A stretch of 37,231 bases of DNA from Candidatus Kerfeldbacteria bacterium CG08_land_8_20_14_0_20_40_16 (GCA_002774635.1 PEXU01000030.1:23368-60598); one strand, 5' to 3'. Positions 1-9,814 are shown, numbered from the stretch's first letter. Notes: generated by a model from the sequence alone, not told the origin. Numbers and translations are program-made.

Positions 1-1
1 G

Positions 2-3000
2 GGAAGTTGTGGCGGTTCAACTTGTACTGGTGGAGAAATTTGTTGTTTCAGTTCATATTGTGCCTCTAGTTGCACTGGTGGCTTTACGCCAGAATTTATT
101 ATTCGTTCCTTTGCTACTGCGTGCGATAATCCACTAAATCCTCATGAGGATGTTTTTCTGTGCAGCTCAATTGCGATTAACTTCAATAATGTAATCAATA
201 TAGACACGGTTAAGACCGCACTAAACGTTGCAGATATTGGAGAGCAAACAAGTGGCAATAATCTTATTATCGAAAAATGTGACGATGGGGCCTCTTGCAC
301 TACTACCTCAAAACCAGCGCCATTGCTTGATCCTACATATTGGTCCGGACCAACTCCTCAGGGAATAACTAGTGAATGGGTTGCCGCTAATAAGTCAATT
401 GTCTTCTATCACATTCCTTATTTATTTGAAGAATTTACCTTTTATCGGGTAACAATAACCGAGGATATAACGGATACTAGCGGGAGAGATATTACTAAAT
501 GTGAAAAAGAAGGAGGTACTCCAATACCTGGTTGTACCTATAATTCCGGAGACGGTACCTGGTCTTGGATTTTTCAAACCAATGACCAAATAGATGACAT
601 TCCTCCCGAAATTGTTCAAGCTTATCCGGAATTTGATACCAGCGAAACTCCACCCCAATACCCCAATCGCAATGTTAGTATGGCACCTACTATTTGGGCC
701 AACTTCAGTGAAATGATTGATCCGATTACCGTTACCGAAGCCAATATTACCGTAACACCAATAGATCCTACTGGTCTTGACCCTATAACAGGACTAGGAG
801 GAACTCTTCTAACACCGCTTGATCCCGATCAGTATAATGTATTTATCAATCCTAGTGGCAACGGATTCCAGTGGCAGGTAGAAGCACCTAATTGGCTTGA
901 TGCCTATACCTGGTATGAAATAAATGTTGATAATATATATGACCTTTGTTCCAATGAAATGACGCCGGCTCCTACTACTTGGCGATTTCAGACCAACGGA
1001 ACTTTTCCGGGCGTGAACTTTGTTTATCCGCCAAACGGCTATTTATTTTCTTGCCCAGATACTGAAATATTCGCCCAATTCAATACCAGCATGTACGATA
1101 TTACTACCAGTTCCTGCGGGGTTGCTCCTTCTGGCGGGGGATACGTTACCGGCTGGACTTTATCCAATAATCCGGGAAGAGTATTGGGAGTAGAAGACGA
1201 TTATCCCGGATCGCCGGCTGATCCTAATCGATACTGCAAGAAATACAGTTGGATGCCCACTAGTTCTAGCCTTCCCTTAGATACCGATTTTGCCGCCCAC
1301 ATTGATACCAGAATAGTCATTGATTCTGAGCTGAACACTCTAGAAGTAGATTGGGGTTTTCATGTAACAGAACCTAGTTCTTGCGCTAATCCGCCCTATA
1401 TAACTAGATTAGATCCCGCCGAAGGTCCTGAAAATCAGTGTTTTACTGTTTTTGGTAATTATTTCGGAACAGGTACTGATCCTCAAGACAGAGTTGAATT
1501 GGGAGATGTCCAAACTCCGGTCAATGCTGGTGCTTGGACAGAACATGTTATTTCTACCAGAGTTCCTGCCGGTTTAATCCCAGGTACCTCCTACAATACC
1601 AAAGCATTTGTCTATCACCCACCGCCTATTGATCAAGTTTTAGAAAGCAATGAAGTTTCTTTTCAAATTGATCTAGGCACGTTTGCTGGTCCGTGTATTG
1701 ATTACATTACACCCGAGGAAGGCTATGAAGGCACAGGGGTTACTATTGTAGGAAGCGAATTTGATCCTACTAGTGCATTTAAAGATGTTTGGTTTACTGA
1801 TGGGACTTACTCAGCGGGTTATAACACTTGGGGAGATACTCAAATTACCACCAATGTTCCTACCGGTGCTGGAAACGGAGATGTTACTGTAGAAAATGAC
1901 CAAGGGGTTAGTAATGGATGGCCTTTTACCGTGCTTCACGTTCCTCCGGGAACGCCCACCGTGGTCCAAAATTCCTCTTGTGATTTTGGAGTTTCGCCCC
2001 CCATTTATGCTTCACCTACTCCTTGGTTAAACCAAAACAATGTTTGTTTTGATACGGTCATATCCGCCCGGTTCAATATTAATCCTGGATTAAATTCAAT
2101 GGACCCCGCCACCTTTAATGATAGTAATATTTTCTTGGACAAATGCACCGACGAGTCATGCACTACTACCGACCGCGTCACGCCAGTGACAATCACCTCA
2201 CAGGGATATGAGGATCCTGACGACATGTTTAAATTAACACCGGGCAGTCCCTTGGATCAGAATACCTGGTATCAAGCGACTATTATGACCGGAGTGCAAA
2301 GCGCTGACCATGTGCCTTTGGCCGCAAACTATATTTGGAAATTCAGAACCAAAGACGAGCCAGGCAACTGCCCCCTTTCAGGCGTAGGAGTGTTGCCCAC
2401 TTCCGCCACCATTAATTGGGGCGGCACTCAAGGCTATAATTCTGATCCCATTGGTCCTGGTTGCCAGCTTTTGAATCCCAGCAGTTATGAATGGAGCTGG
2501 AATTCTACCAATACTAATAGGGCTTATATTGTAGGCAGTCCTAGTGGTTCCTCGGCTACGGCCCGATCCTCCGATAACCAAGAGGGAAACAGTTGGATTC
2601 AGGCGATTACGACAGGAGTAGCCGGTCAGAGTTTGCTTAGGGTTGATTTTAGTGGTTGCGAGGTTGATCCGACAATCTGCACTGATCCTTTAAGAGGAGG
2701 ATGTGTGGGCAGTGAATGTGTTGATGGCCTTTGTACCCCCATTATGTCAGGGGTTGATCCCGCAAGCGGGCCAATCGGGCAATACGTTACGGTCAGTGGT
2801 TGCTGGTTTGGGGCGTACGATCCCGCCGTAAGTAAAGTGGAGTTTACTGGGATTGATTTGTCATTCGTAGAGGCAAAATGGCCCAAGGCCTGCGGTCCAG
2901 CTGGCAGTACTTGGAGTAGCAATTCAATCGTAGTGGAAGTGCCGGATGATGAAACGGCTGATCTTAGTGATGATGCTCAAGACGGACCAATGAAAGTAAC

Positions 3001-5542
3001 GGTCCAAACCTCCCTGGGGCCCCGTTCTGATGAAAGCAACAATGGAATTGGTCCCCCCGATTTCACTTTTGATGTTAGCGGAGGAGTGGCGGTTAATCTT
3101 TGTCCTTTTAACCCTGCTTGGGGTTATAATGGTGATTCTTTTACGGCGATTGGTGAAGGTTTTGGCAGCTATGACCCCGCCAGCGACAATATCAGTTTTT
3201 TCAAAGATCCGGGAAGAATAAATGCTTCTATTACCGATTGGACCGATACTCAAATTAACGGCACTGTTCCTCCTCAGGCTCTTAGCAGCATTCCCCCCAA
3301 TGGTGTTTATGTGACGGCGGACGGTAATAATAGTAATCAAGTGCCATATACAGTCAGATGTGATACAAATTCACAGTGTATTACCGACTGTTGTTATGGT
3401 TATCAGTGCCGGGACGCGGCTTACTGCAGTACGGGCGCACCAGGAGATTTGTGCCAAATACCTTCTAACGATAATTGTCTCAACGGCCCGATTAGTTTTC
3501 CTTCCGGTTATGATTGTATGAGTACTACTGGTGATATTGAATCAACTTCGCCACCTCCTCCAGAACCGCCGCCCTTTGGTGATGACTGCCGGGTTTGCTG
3601 TGAGCCAGGACAAACCTACAACGCATTGATTTGTACCGAAAATCAAGGAGACTGCACTGGAGCGGAAAGAGGATTATACTGCGGTTGTACCCGAGATGAT
3701 GAATGCGGTAATCCCGATAACATTGGTTGCGGCGCCACTGATCCCCGCTGTTGCTACACACGGCCCAATGTTGCTAGTACTGATCCCGCTGATGGAGAAA
3801 GAGAGGTCTGTCTTAATTCAGCCATTACCGTCACTTTTGACCGGTTAATGGATCCGGACAGTTTGACTAATTTCTCCTTGCAGGTTGGAGCGTTTGCTGT
3901 GGCCGGTGATATCTCCAGTTATAACGAAAGCGGCCACACGGTATTAGTATTTACGCCTCATAGCAATCTTACTGCTGGTACAAACCACACTGGCAAAGTG
4001 GCAGGCGATCCTAATCTATCTGATGGTAATCCAGAAGGGGTGTTAAGTTCTAACCTAACCGGCATGAATGGTCCCCATGCTGACAACAGCTATCAATTCC
4101 GATTTAGAACCGGAGAGGAATTATGTGAAATTGATCATATTTCAACTCTTGTTATCCCTCCCGGGGATTGGATAAACAACGATCTTTTTATCTGCGTGGG
4201 CGACGCTTGCACTGATGATCAAAATCCTGGATCACCACTTAATCAACATATCTATGCTGCCCTGGCTTTGGATGCTAATAATACTCTCCTAGCCGCAGAC
4301 TATACTTGGAGCGACCCTGAAGCCGGCGGCGTTATTGATGTTGAATCTCCTGATGAACAATGGGGCTATGTTACCGCGCTGGGGCCCGATGGCCAAGAAA
4401 ATATTCAAGTAACCGCCGATGCTGGTGAAGCAGGGCAAGCCTCTACTTTTGTGGTAACCACCGTTGATGCTTGCCAAAGTCCGTGGCCCGCTAATAGTCC
4501 TTATAAATATCCTGGCGCTGCCATTCCAACTCCTCCGGGCGAACCAACTAACTTTGAAACGCGTTATTGCCGAGACGGCGGTCTGCCCGGTATTACCACC
4601 CCGATCATATTTAATAACCCGTCTTACACTTATGGCGACGGAACAGATGAAATGATTCGGGAAATTTTCTTTAATCCTGATGACGGATCCGGCGACGTAA
4701 TTGGAATCAGGGTAATGGAGAACGAAGGATTTTTATCGTCCCAGGCGTGGTTTGATAACATGTTTCCGGAAGATGCCGGAGCCGGAGGATCAGCCCTAAT
4801 CGTAGATGGCTACCAGGCTTTGAAAGTGGGTCGTACGACCTACGTGGCCGCTACTAATCTAGTTGGCGGTGATCTCTATCCTAATATCTATTTAATTTCT
4901 TACAATGACAACGCTCAAAGCAGCACTGTTAATATCTATAATCAGATGATTGAGAACTGGTTCTTTAATGCTCATCCCATTGTAATGTTTTCTGCTTGCT
5001 CTTCTTCTCCTACTGAAACAAATAAGCAGTGTATTATCCGAGATACCGAGCGAGTCACGGAATTGGGTGAAATTGCTTTCTCATTACTTCAGTATAAGAA
5101 TGACAATGGAAGATTTCCCTTGCTTTCCGCCGGCACATATCTGGAAGGAACAACAACCAGTAAATGGAATTCCTGGATTTCGGCACTAGGTAACGAAATT
5201 GGTATTACTCCATCAGTTGATCCGTTGAATGCATTTGATCCTGCCTCCCGTTGTCCGGTTCCACCCTATGATTCTGCCGGCACTTGCTGGAATGATAATC
5301 ATAAGGTTTATACTTGCCCGGAAAACTCCCACATTTATCAATACTCCACCTTTAATAGTGGAAACAATGCTTTTCTCTATGCCAATCTTGAATATAACGG
5401 AACTGGTAATTGGAGAACAGATCCGCCAATGGGGAGTGATCCCTGTGCAGCTATACCTGGATCCACATCTTGTGAGTGTTTTAATTACCAGATAGAGGGA
5501 AATGATTCTTTTATACCCTCATCGGCACCAGCATCTTCATAA
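2..5542 (+). CDS. Giant Cys-rich secreted protein with Ig-like and IPT/TIG domains and a pilin-like C-terminus (5' truncated)
   Basis: The frame is open from base 2, so the gene starts upstream of the window; the TTG at 323 used by the ORF track is not a real start. At least 1846 residues are visible. Counting from the track's first residue, Big_5/SbsA-like Ig modules lie near 93-225, 550-680 and 1155-1275 (for example 'SAITVTFDRLMDPDSL'), and IPT/TIG modules near 370-545 and 800-1020 (for example 'VTIVGSEFD'). A Cys-rich stretch lies near 1020-1150. Residues from about 1571 ('RDTERVTELGEIAFSLLQYK') resemble the post-helix part of a type IV pilin/pseudopilin. The many cysteines suit an oxidised extracellular protein, and the window encodes three DsbA-like proteins. 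An adhesin or surface-fibre role is inference; domain limits are approximate. Confidence 0.8.
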   Translation, partial: GSCGGSTCTGGEICCFSSYCASSCTGGFTPEFIIRSFATACDNPLNPHEDVFLCSSIAINFNNVINIDTVKTALNVADIGEQTSGNNLIIEKCDDGASCTTTSKPAPLLDPTYWSGPTPQGITSEWVAANKSIVFYHIPYLFEEFTFYRVTITEDITDTSGRDITKCEKEGGTPIPGCTYNSGDGTWSWIFQTNDQIDDIPPEIVQAYPEFDTSETPPQYPNRNVSMAPTIWANFSEMIDPITVTEANITVTPIDPTGLDPITGLGGTLLTPLDPDQYNVFINPSGNGFQWQVEAPNWLDAYTWYEINVDNIYDLCSNEMTPAPTTWRFQTNGTFPGVNFVYPPNGYLFSCPDTEIFAQFNTSMYDITTSSCGVAPSGGGYVTGWTLSNNPGRVLGVEDDYPGSPADPNRYCKKYSWMPTSSSLPLDTDFAAHIDTRIVIDSELNTLEVDWGFHVTEPSSCANPPYITRLDPAEGPENQCFTVFGNYFGTGTDPQDRVELGDVQTPVNAGAWTEHVISTRVPAGLIPGTSYNTKAFVYHPPPIDQVLESNEVSFQIDLGTFAGPCIDYITPEEGYEGTGVTIVGSEFDPTSAFKDVWFTDGTYSAGYNTWGDTQITTNVPTGAGNGDVTVENDQGVSNGWPFTVLHVPPGTPTVVQNSSCDFGVSPPIYASPTPWLNQNNVCFDTVISARFNINPGLNSMDPATFNDSNIFLDKCTDESCTTTDRVTPVTITSQGYEDPDDMFKLTPGSPLDQNTWYQATIMTGVQSADHVPLAANYIWKFRTKDEPGNCPLSGVGVLPTSATINWGGTQGYNSDPIGPGCQLLNPSSYEWSWNSTNTNRAYIVGSPSGSSATARSSDNQEGNSWIQAITTGVAGQSLLRVDFSGCEVDPTICTDPLRGGCVGSECVDGLCTPIMSGVDPASGPIGQYVTVSGCWFGAYDPAVSKVEFTGIDLSFVEAKWPKACGPAGSTWSSNSIVVEVPDDETADLSDDAQDGPMKVTVQTSLGPRSDESNNGIGPPDFTFDVSGGVAVNLCPFNPAWGYNGDSFTAIGEGFGSYDPASDNISFFKDPGRINASITDWTDTQINGTVPPQALSSIPPNGVYVTADGNNSNQVPYTVRCDTNSQCITDCCYGYQCRDAAYCSTGAPGDLCQIPSNDNCLNGPISFPSGYDCMSTTGDIESTSPPPPEPPPFGDDCRVCCEPGQTYNALICTENQGDCTGAERGLYCGCTRDDECGNPDNIGCGATDPRCCYTRPNVASTDPADGEREVCLNSAITVTFDRLMDPDSLTNFSLQVGAFAVAGDISSYNESGHTVLVFTPHSNLTAGTNHTGKVAGDPNLSDGNPEGVLSSNLTGMNGPHADNSYQFRFRTGEELCEIDHISTLVIPPGDWINNDLFICVGDACTDDQNPGSPLNQHIYAALALDANNTLLAADYTWSDPEAGGVIDVESPDEQWGYVTALGPDGQENIQVTADAGEAGQASTFVVTTVDACQSPWPANSPYKYPGAAIPTPPGEPTNFETRYCRDGGLPGITTPIIFNNPSYTYGDGTDEMIREIFFNPDDGSGDVIGIRVMENEGFLSSQAWFDNMFPEDAGAGGSALIVDGYQALKVGRTTYVAATNLVGGDLYPNIYLISYNDNAQSSTVNIYNQMIENWFFNAHPIVMFSACSSSPTETNKQCIIRDTERVTELGEIAFSLLQYKNDNGRFPLLSAGTYLEGTTTSKWNSWISALGNEIGITPSVDPLNAFDPASRCPVPPYDSAGTCWNDNHKVYTCPENSHIYQYSTFNSGNNAFLYANLEYNGTGNWRTDPPMGSDPCAAIPGSTSCECFNYQIEGNDSFIPSSAPASS

Positions 5543-5556
5543 TTAAAAAATAAATT

Positions 5557-6189
5557 ATGCCTGAACTAAAAATTCCCCCCAATCTTCCTAATAATAATTC
5601 TCCCGAGGATATTTTTGAAGATACTGAGGATGCTAAGAATGCTCCTCCTGCCGCTCCGCCACCTCCTAATAGAACAGGGGATGCGCTGGCGACACCTCCT
5701 ACCCCTGATTTAGGAGAGGCGGAGATTCCTACTCCCAAAGGAGGCCGAACAATGCTGATAGTGGGAATAGCGGTAGTTATCCTGGTGGTCTTAGGAGGAG
5801 CGGTCTTTGTTTATTACTTGATGACCAAATCTAATGCAAACAGCAATATAAATGCAGTTGTGAATGAGAACATAAACAAAATTACTAATACTAATCAAGA
5901 AATAAATACCAATAATTCTAATACCAACACTAATCAACCAGTTGATAGTGACGGCGATGGACTTTCTGACGCTGAAGAAGAAGAATTAGGCACTAATCCC
6001 AAAAAATCTGATACGGACGGTGACGAACTGTTTGACTTAGAGGAAGTTAGAGTCTATAAAACTAATCCTACTAAAGCAGATACAGATGGTGATGGCTATC
6101 TAGATGGAGCAGAAGTAAAAGAGGGATATGATCCAAACGGCCCAGGAAAATTAAGAGATTTAGGTGAAGAAATTAATAAATTAGAATAA
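5557..6189 (+). CDS. Single-pass membrane protein with thrombospondin-3-like calcium-binding repeats
   Basis: A 210-residue protein begins 14 bases after the giant surface gene. It has a Pro-rich cytoplasmic stretch (about 30-60), one transmembrane helix (about 65-90), an Asn/Thr-rich linker (about 90-127) and two to three TSP3-type repeats (about 127-205). The repeats show the DxDxDG pattern, for example 'DSDGDGLSDAEEEELGTNP' and 'DTDGDGYLDGAEV'. Such repeats usually bind calcium. The topology places them outside the cell. No enzyme domain is visible. It shares its plan with the next gene, so the two look like paralogues acting at the surface. There is no Shine-Dalgarno in front of the ATG, as for most genes here. 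Confidence 0.8.
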   Translation: MPELKIPPNLPNNNSPEDIFEDTEDAKNAPPAAPPPPNRTGDALATPPTPDLGEAEIPTPKGGRTMLIVGIAVVILVVLGGAVFVYYLMTKSNANSNINAVVNENINKITNTNQEINTNNSNTNTNQPVDSDGDGLSDAEEEELGTNPKKSDTDGDELFDLEEVRVYKTNPTKADTDGDGYLDGAEVKEGYDPNGPGKLRDLGEEINKLE

Positions 6190-6193
6190 AAAA

Positions 6194-7486
6194 ATGTTTG
6201 AGAATAGCAATCAATTTCCATCCCGTGCCCGTGGGACAGAAGAAAAAAACTCATCAGAGGAGATAATTGCTCCTGTTGATTCTGTAGATGAGAAACGAGA
6301 GGATCCCGCCCCAGACCAAGAAGATGATATTTTGTCAGGAAGAATCCATACTATGCCGCACAAATTTCATGTGGGTAAAGGCGAGGGAGGAAGAAAAAAT
6401 AAACTGCTAATAATCGCAATAATCGTCATTGCCATAATAATACTGGGCATCTTAGCCGCTTTTCTTTTTCAGAAAATAATTAATCCGCAAGCCCAAACCA
6501 ACAGTACGCAAAACCTTAACGTTTCTAATAATAACCAGAATGTTAATAATGCCAATCAGAATGAGAATAAAAATTTAAATGGCAATCTAAACCAAAATGT
6601 CAATCAGAATCAAAACAGTAACCAGAACACTAATCAGAATAATAACCAGAATGTTAATAATGCTAATCAGAATACCAATCTTAATGCCAATACCAATTCC
6701 AATCGGAACCTGAATTTTAATGTCAATGCCCCTCTTCCTAGCAGTACCGACAGCGATCGGGATGGGTTAACCGATAAAGAAGAAGAAGAACTCGGCACCA
6801 ATGCTCAAAAGCCCGATTCGGACAGTGACGGCTATTCCGATGGATTAGAGGTAGCATCCGGCTATAATCCTTTAGGAAGCGGAACCTTAACCAGCTCTAG
6901 CGCCATTAAAATCTATACAAACGATGATTATAATTACACCATTCTTTATCCTCAAAACTGGTTGTCCCAAGCTACCAATAACAATAATAAAGAGGTTCTT
7001 TTTACTGCCGATACCGCAGAATTTGTGGAAGTGCTGGTGATATTAAATCCAACCTCTTTAACCGCCAAAGAATGGTATTTATCCCAATTCCCTGAATTAA
7101 ACAGCCAGGATTTAACCACCGTGACTACCTGGGAAGGAGAAGAAGGAATCATCAGTCCAGACGGCAATACGGTATATTTAGGTTCCGATGACTATCTTTA
7201 TGGAATTACCTACAATACCGGCACGAAGGCAGAGGCCAACTTCCGAAAAACGTTTGAGATGATGTATAAAAGTTTTAAAGTATTGCCCGAAGGAATTACC
7301 AATACTAATCTGAATACCAATTCCAACCAGAATCTGAATCTGAATCAAAATAACAACTCTAACCTCAATAGCAATAGTAATCTCAATACCAATTCAAACC
7401 AGAATCTGAATTACAACAGTAACAGTAATAATAACAGCAACAGTAATTCTAACCTTAACAGCAACGCCAATAACCTTTCTATTTAA
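6194..7486 (+). CDS. Membrane-anchored Asn-rich protein with TSP3 repeat and PsbP-like domain
   Basis: This 430-residue protein starts 4 bases after the previous gene. It has a charged N-terminus, one transmembrane helix (about 69-93), an Asn/Gln low-complexity spacer (about 97-175) and a TSP3-like unit (about 184-228, 'DSDRDGLTDKEEEELGTN'). A globular part follows at about 237-365; its opening 'YNYTILYPQNW' resembles the PsbP/MOG1-like fold seen in many bacterial lipoproteins. A second Asn-rich tail runs from 370 to the end. The anchor faces the globular part outward. Function is unknown. Together with the upstream TSP3 protein and the giant Ig protein it probably forms an envelope-surface gene cluster (inference from adjacency). 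Confidence 0.75.
   Translation: MFENSNQFPSRARGTEEKNSSEEIIAPVDSVDEKREDPAPDQEDDILSGRIHTMPHKFHVGKGEGGRKNKLLIIAIIVIAIIILGILAAFLFQKIINPQAQTNSTQNLNVSNNNQNVNNANQNENKNLNGNLNQNVNQNQNSNQNTNQNNNQNVNNANQNTNLNANTNSNRNLNFNVNAPLPSSTDSDRDGLTDKEEEELGTNAQKPDSDSDGYSDGLEVASGYNPLGSGTLTSSSAIKIYTNDDYNYTILYPQNWLSQATNNNNKEVLFTADTAEFVEVLVILNPTSLTAKEWYLSQFPELNSQDLTTVTTWEGEEGIISPDGNTVYLGSDDYLYGITYNTGTKAEANFRKTFEMMYKSFKVLPEGITNTNLNTNSNQNLNLNQNNNSNLNSNSNLNTNSNQNLNYNSNSNNNSNSNSNLNSNANNLSI
6490..6738 (+). repeat. Asn-codon low-complexity tract (internal)
   Basis: A degenerate AAT/AAC-rich tract encodes an N-x-N spacer such as 'NQNVNQNQNSNQNTNQNNNQ'. It lies between the membrane helix and the TSP3 unit of the 6194 gene. Mixed AAT and AAC codons argue for selection on the peptide and not simple DNA slippage. 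Confidence 0.85.
7297..7482 (+). repeat. Asn-codon low-complexity tract (C-terminal)
   Basis: A second N-x-N tract ends the same gene, with units like 'NLNTNSNQNLNLNQ'. It is not followed by any domain, so it forms a free extracellular tail. Confidence 0.85.
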
Positions 7487-7506
7487 TAGCATCTTAAATA
7501 ACGGTT

Positions 7507-7983
7507 ATGATTCAGGTGGAGATTTACAAGGAGACTAGTAGCCCAATTCAGAAGGAATCTGTTAGAAAAGTGGTGCATACTATTCTTAAAACACTTAATA
7601 GAAATCGTTACCACTCTCTTTCAGTAGCAATAGTTAAAACCAATACCATCCGAACCCTGAATAGAATCTGGCGCGGAATTGATCGTCCCACTTCCGTTCT
7701 TTCTTTTTCAGCCCAATCTTATTCTAAGTCTCAAAATAAGAGAAAGAAGAATAAATCATTTGTTTTGCCTCCGGAGGAAAAAGATTTTTTGGGCGAAATC
7801 ATTATTGCTGATTCTATAGTAAAAAAAGAGGCCAAGCAAAGAAATTCTTCCTATCATAAAGAGTTCAATTATTTATTTGTCCACGGATTGTTACACTTAT
7901 TAGGATATCAGCACAGTAGTCTCCGATTAAGAAAAAAAATGGAGAAGCTGGAAAATCGTATCTTGAACAACTTAAAAACTTAA
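7507..7983 (+). CDS. ybeY: Endoribonuclease YbeY (rRNA maturation factor)
   Basis: This 158-residue protein carries the zinc-binding signature HGxLHLxGYxH as 'HGLLHLLGYQH' near residue 120, and the upstream 'FLGEIIIADSIV' strand typical of the UPF0054/YbeY family. YbeY is a single-strand endoribonuclease that works in 16S rRNA 3'-end maturation and ribosome quality control in the cytoplasm. The family is normally 150-170 residues, so the gene looks complete. It starts 20 bases after the surface-protein gene and is followed 2 bases later by dgkA, a pairing common in bacteria. A basic Lys-rich insertion lies before the 'VLPPEEKDFLGEI' segment. Confidence 0.95.
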   Translation: MIQVEIYKETSSPIQKESVRKVVHTILKTLNRNRYHSLSVAIVKTNTIRTLNRIWRGIDRPTSVLSFSAQSYSKSQNKRKKNKSFVLPPEEKDFLGEIIIADSIVKKEAKQRNSSYHKEFNYLFVHGLLHLLGYQHSSLRLRKKMEKLENRILNNLKT

Positions 7984-7985
7984 AA

Positions 7986-8348
7986 ATGCCTTTGGTGAAT
8001 TGGCAGACATTATCAAAAAGTTTTCGCTATGCTGGTAGAGGAATAAGGTACGCCTTTAAAAATGAGCAGAGTTTTCGATTTCAGTTGATAGCCAGTGTAG
8101 TAGTATTAACTATCATGTTCCTCTTTCCTCTTTCAAATTGGGAAAGAATTGTGTTGATTCTGTTGATCTTCATGGTTCTAGCTTTAGAACTGGTAAATAC
8201 TACTTTTGAAAAAATGATCGATATTTTGAAACCCCGAGTGCATTTTTATGCCGAAGTAGTTAAGGATTTAATGGCCGCCGTAGTGTTAATTGCCTCTTTA
8301 GGCGCCTTGATTATTGGACTTTATATTTTTCTGCCCTATTTTTTCTGA
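7986..8348 (+). CDS. dgkA: Diacylglycerol/undecaprenol kinase (DgkA family)
   Basis: This 120-residue integral membrane protein matches the DAGK_prokar family. It has three hydrophobic helices and the conserved 'ALELVNTTFEKMID' and 'EVVKDLMAAVVLIAS' motifs, which hold the active-site glutamate and lysine. The N-terminal 'GIRYAFKNEQSFRFQ' is also typical. The enzyme phosphorylates diacylglycerol or undecaprenol at the inner face of the membrane. Which lipid is used cannot be told from sequence; the Gram-positive-like form is often an undecaprenol kinase. It follows ybeY by 2 bases, so the two are very probably co-transcribed. Confidence 0.93.
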   Translation: MPLVNWQTLSKSFRYAGRGIRYAFKNEQSFRFQLIASVVVLTIMFLFPLSNWERIVLILLIFMVLALELVNTTFEKMIDILKPRVHFYAEVVKDLMAAVVLIASLGALIIGLYIFLPYFF

Positions 8349-8438
8349 TTCCTGCCAAAGGCGGACAAGATGGCGAATTCTAGGCTACTGTGCTCGAAAG
8401 AGTTCTAAGATACGCCTTGACTACCCAGAGTTCTTTAC

Positions 8439-8467
8439 TTGCAGTATTTTTTTGTTATAGGTATAAT
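8439..8467 (+). promoter_or_regulatory. Sigma-70-type promoter for ftsA
   Basis: TTGCAG (8439-8444) and a perfect TATAAT (8462-8467) are separated by 17 bases in the 188-base gap between dgkA and ftsA. The predicted start is about 60 bases before the ftsA ATG. The rest of the gap (8349-8438) shows nothing I recognise. Confidence 0.7.
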
Positions 8468-8536
8468 TAAAATAATTAGCAATTGATCCTGAATACAAAA
8501 TTTACTCAACCTTAATTATTAGTAGCAAAAAATAAA

Positions 8537-9778
8537 ATGGCTCAAGTGCAAGTAGTAACCGGGCTAGACGTTGGCTCCAATATGGTTCGGGTGGTAGTGG
8601 GGCAGAAGATTGAACATGATGACAAAATGCATATTTTAGGAATTGCCGAAGCACCCTCCGAAGGAATTAGTAAGGGGGTGATTAACAGCATTGAGGATGC
8701 TGTTTCTAGTATTTCCTCTTGTTTGGAGAAGGCGGAGCGAATGACCGGCATTCCCATTGAGCATGCCTACGTAGGAATAAGCGGTTCTCATATTATTTCT
8801 CAAGACAGTCATGGGGTGGTAGCGGTTGCCAAAGCGGATGGAGAGATCAAGGAGGATGATGTGGAGCGGGCGATTGAGGCGGCACAAACAGTGGCTACTC
8901 CTCCTAATTATGAAATTTTGCATGTTATTCCCCGCAGCTTCACTGTTGACAGCCAGCGAGGAATAAAGGATCCAATTGGAATGACTGGGATTAGGCTAGA
9001 AGTAGATGCCCAGATAATCCTGGGCCTTTCTTCTCAAATCAAGAACCTTACCAAATGCATTTATCGCACCAGTGTTGATGTCGATGATCTAGTGCTAGGA
9101 GTATTGGCGGCCTCGGAATGTATCTTAACTAAGCGTCAAAGGGAACTAGGGGTAGCAGTATTAAATATAGGGGCGGCGACCTCCAGTTTATTAGTTTTAG
9201 AGGAAGGGGACGTTATTCATACAGCGGTGCTGCCGATCGGCTCGGGGCATATTACCAATGATATTGCCATTGGTCTTCGAACCTCTATCGATGTCGCCGA
9301 GAAAGTAAAACTGGAATACGGGTCTTCCTTGCCTAAAGAAATTCATAAGCGGGAGGAAATTGATCTAAGTGAGGTTTCTGCTCAAGAAAGCGGAAGGGTT
9401 TCTCAAAAGCACGTTGCAGAAATAATCGAAGCAAGGCTAGAGGAAATCTTTAGTATGGTAGAGAAAGAACTTAAAAAGATAAACCGCAGCGGGTTATTAC
9501 CCGCCGGAGTAGTACTTACCGGCGGCGGAGCAAAGTTACCCGGTATTGTGGAAACAGCCAAATCCATTTTTAGACTTCCCTGCCATATTGGTTATCCTTT
9601 AGAAGTGATCACCGCCATTGACAAAATAAATGACCCGACCTTTACCACAGCGATTGGTCTAGTGCTTTGGGGATCAGAGTTAAGCCCTAAAATATCCCGG
9701 ATGTCTTTAAAGGGATTTTCTTCAGTAAAAGAGGTCACTGGTAAAATGAAAAAATGGTTTAAATCCCTAATGCCTTGA
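8537..9778 (+). CDS. ftsA: Cell division protein FtsA
   Basis: This 413-residue actin-family ATPase tethers FtsZ filaments to the membrane. Visible motifs are the phosphate-1 loop 'GLDVGSNMVRVVVG' at 9-22, the 1C/SHS2 subdomain around 85-165 ('VIPRSFTVD'), the phosphate-2 strand 'VLNIGAATSSLLVLE' near 208, and the adenosine motif 'GVVLTGGGAKLPGI' near 325. The C-terminus 'KMKKWFKSLMP' is the expected amphipathic membrane-targeting helix. Length is normal for the family. It has its own promoter and lies 102 bases before ftsZ, the usual order in bacteria. No Shine-Dalgarno is evident. Confidence 0.97.
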   Translation: MAQVQVVTGLDVGSNMVRVVVGQKIEHDDKMHILGIAEAPSEGISKGVINSIEDAVSSISSCLEKAERMTGIPIEHAYVGISGSHIISQDSHGVVAVAKADGEIKEDDVERAIEAAQTVATPPNYEILHVIPRSFTVDSQRGIKDPIGMTGIRLEVDAQIILGLSSQIKNLTKCIYRTSVDVDDLVLGVLAASECILTKRQRELGVAVLNIGAATSSLLVLEEGDVIHTAVLPIGSGHITNDIAIGLRTSIDVAEKVKLEYGSSLPKEIHKREEIDLSEVSAQESGRVSQKHVAEIIEARLEEIFSMVEKELKKINRSGLLPAGVVLTGGGAKLPGIVETAKSIFRLPCHIGYPLEVITAIDKINDPTFTTAIGLVLWGSELSPKISRMSLKGFSSVKEVTGKMKKWFKSLMP

Positions 9779-9814
9779 TGAATAAATTTTGTGTTCACCG
9801 TCAATTTGAGCTAC

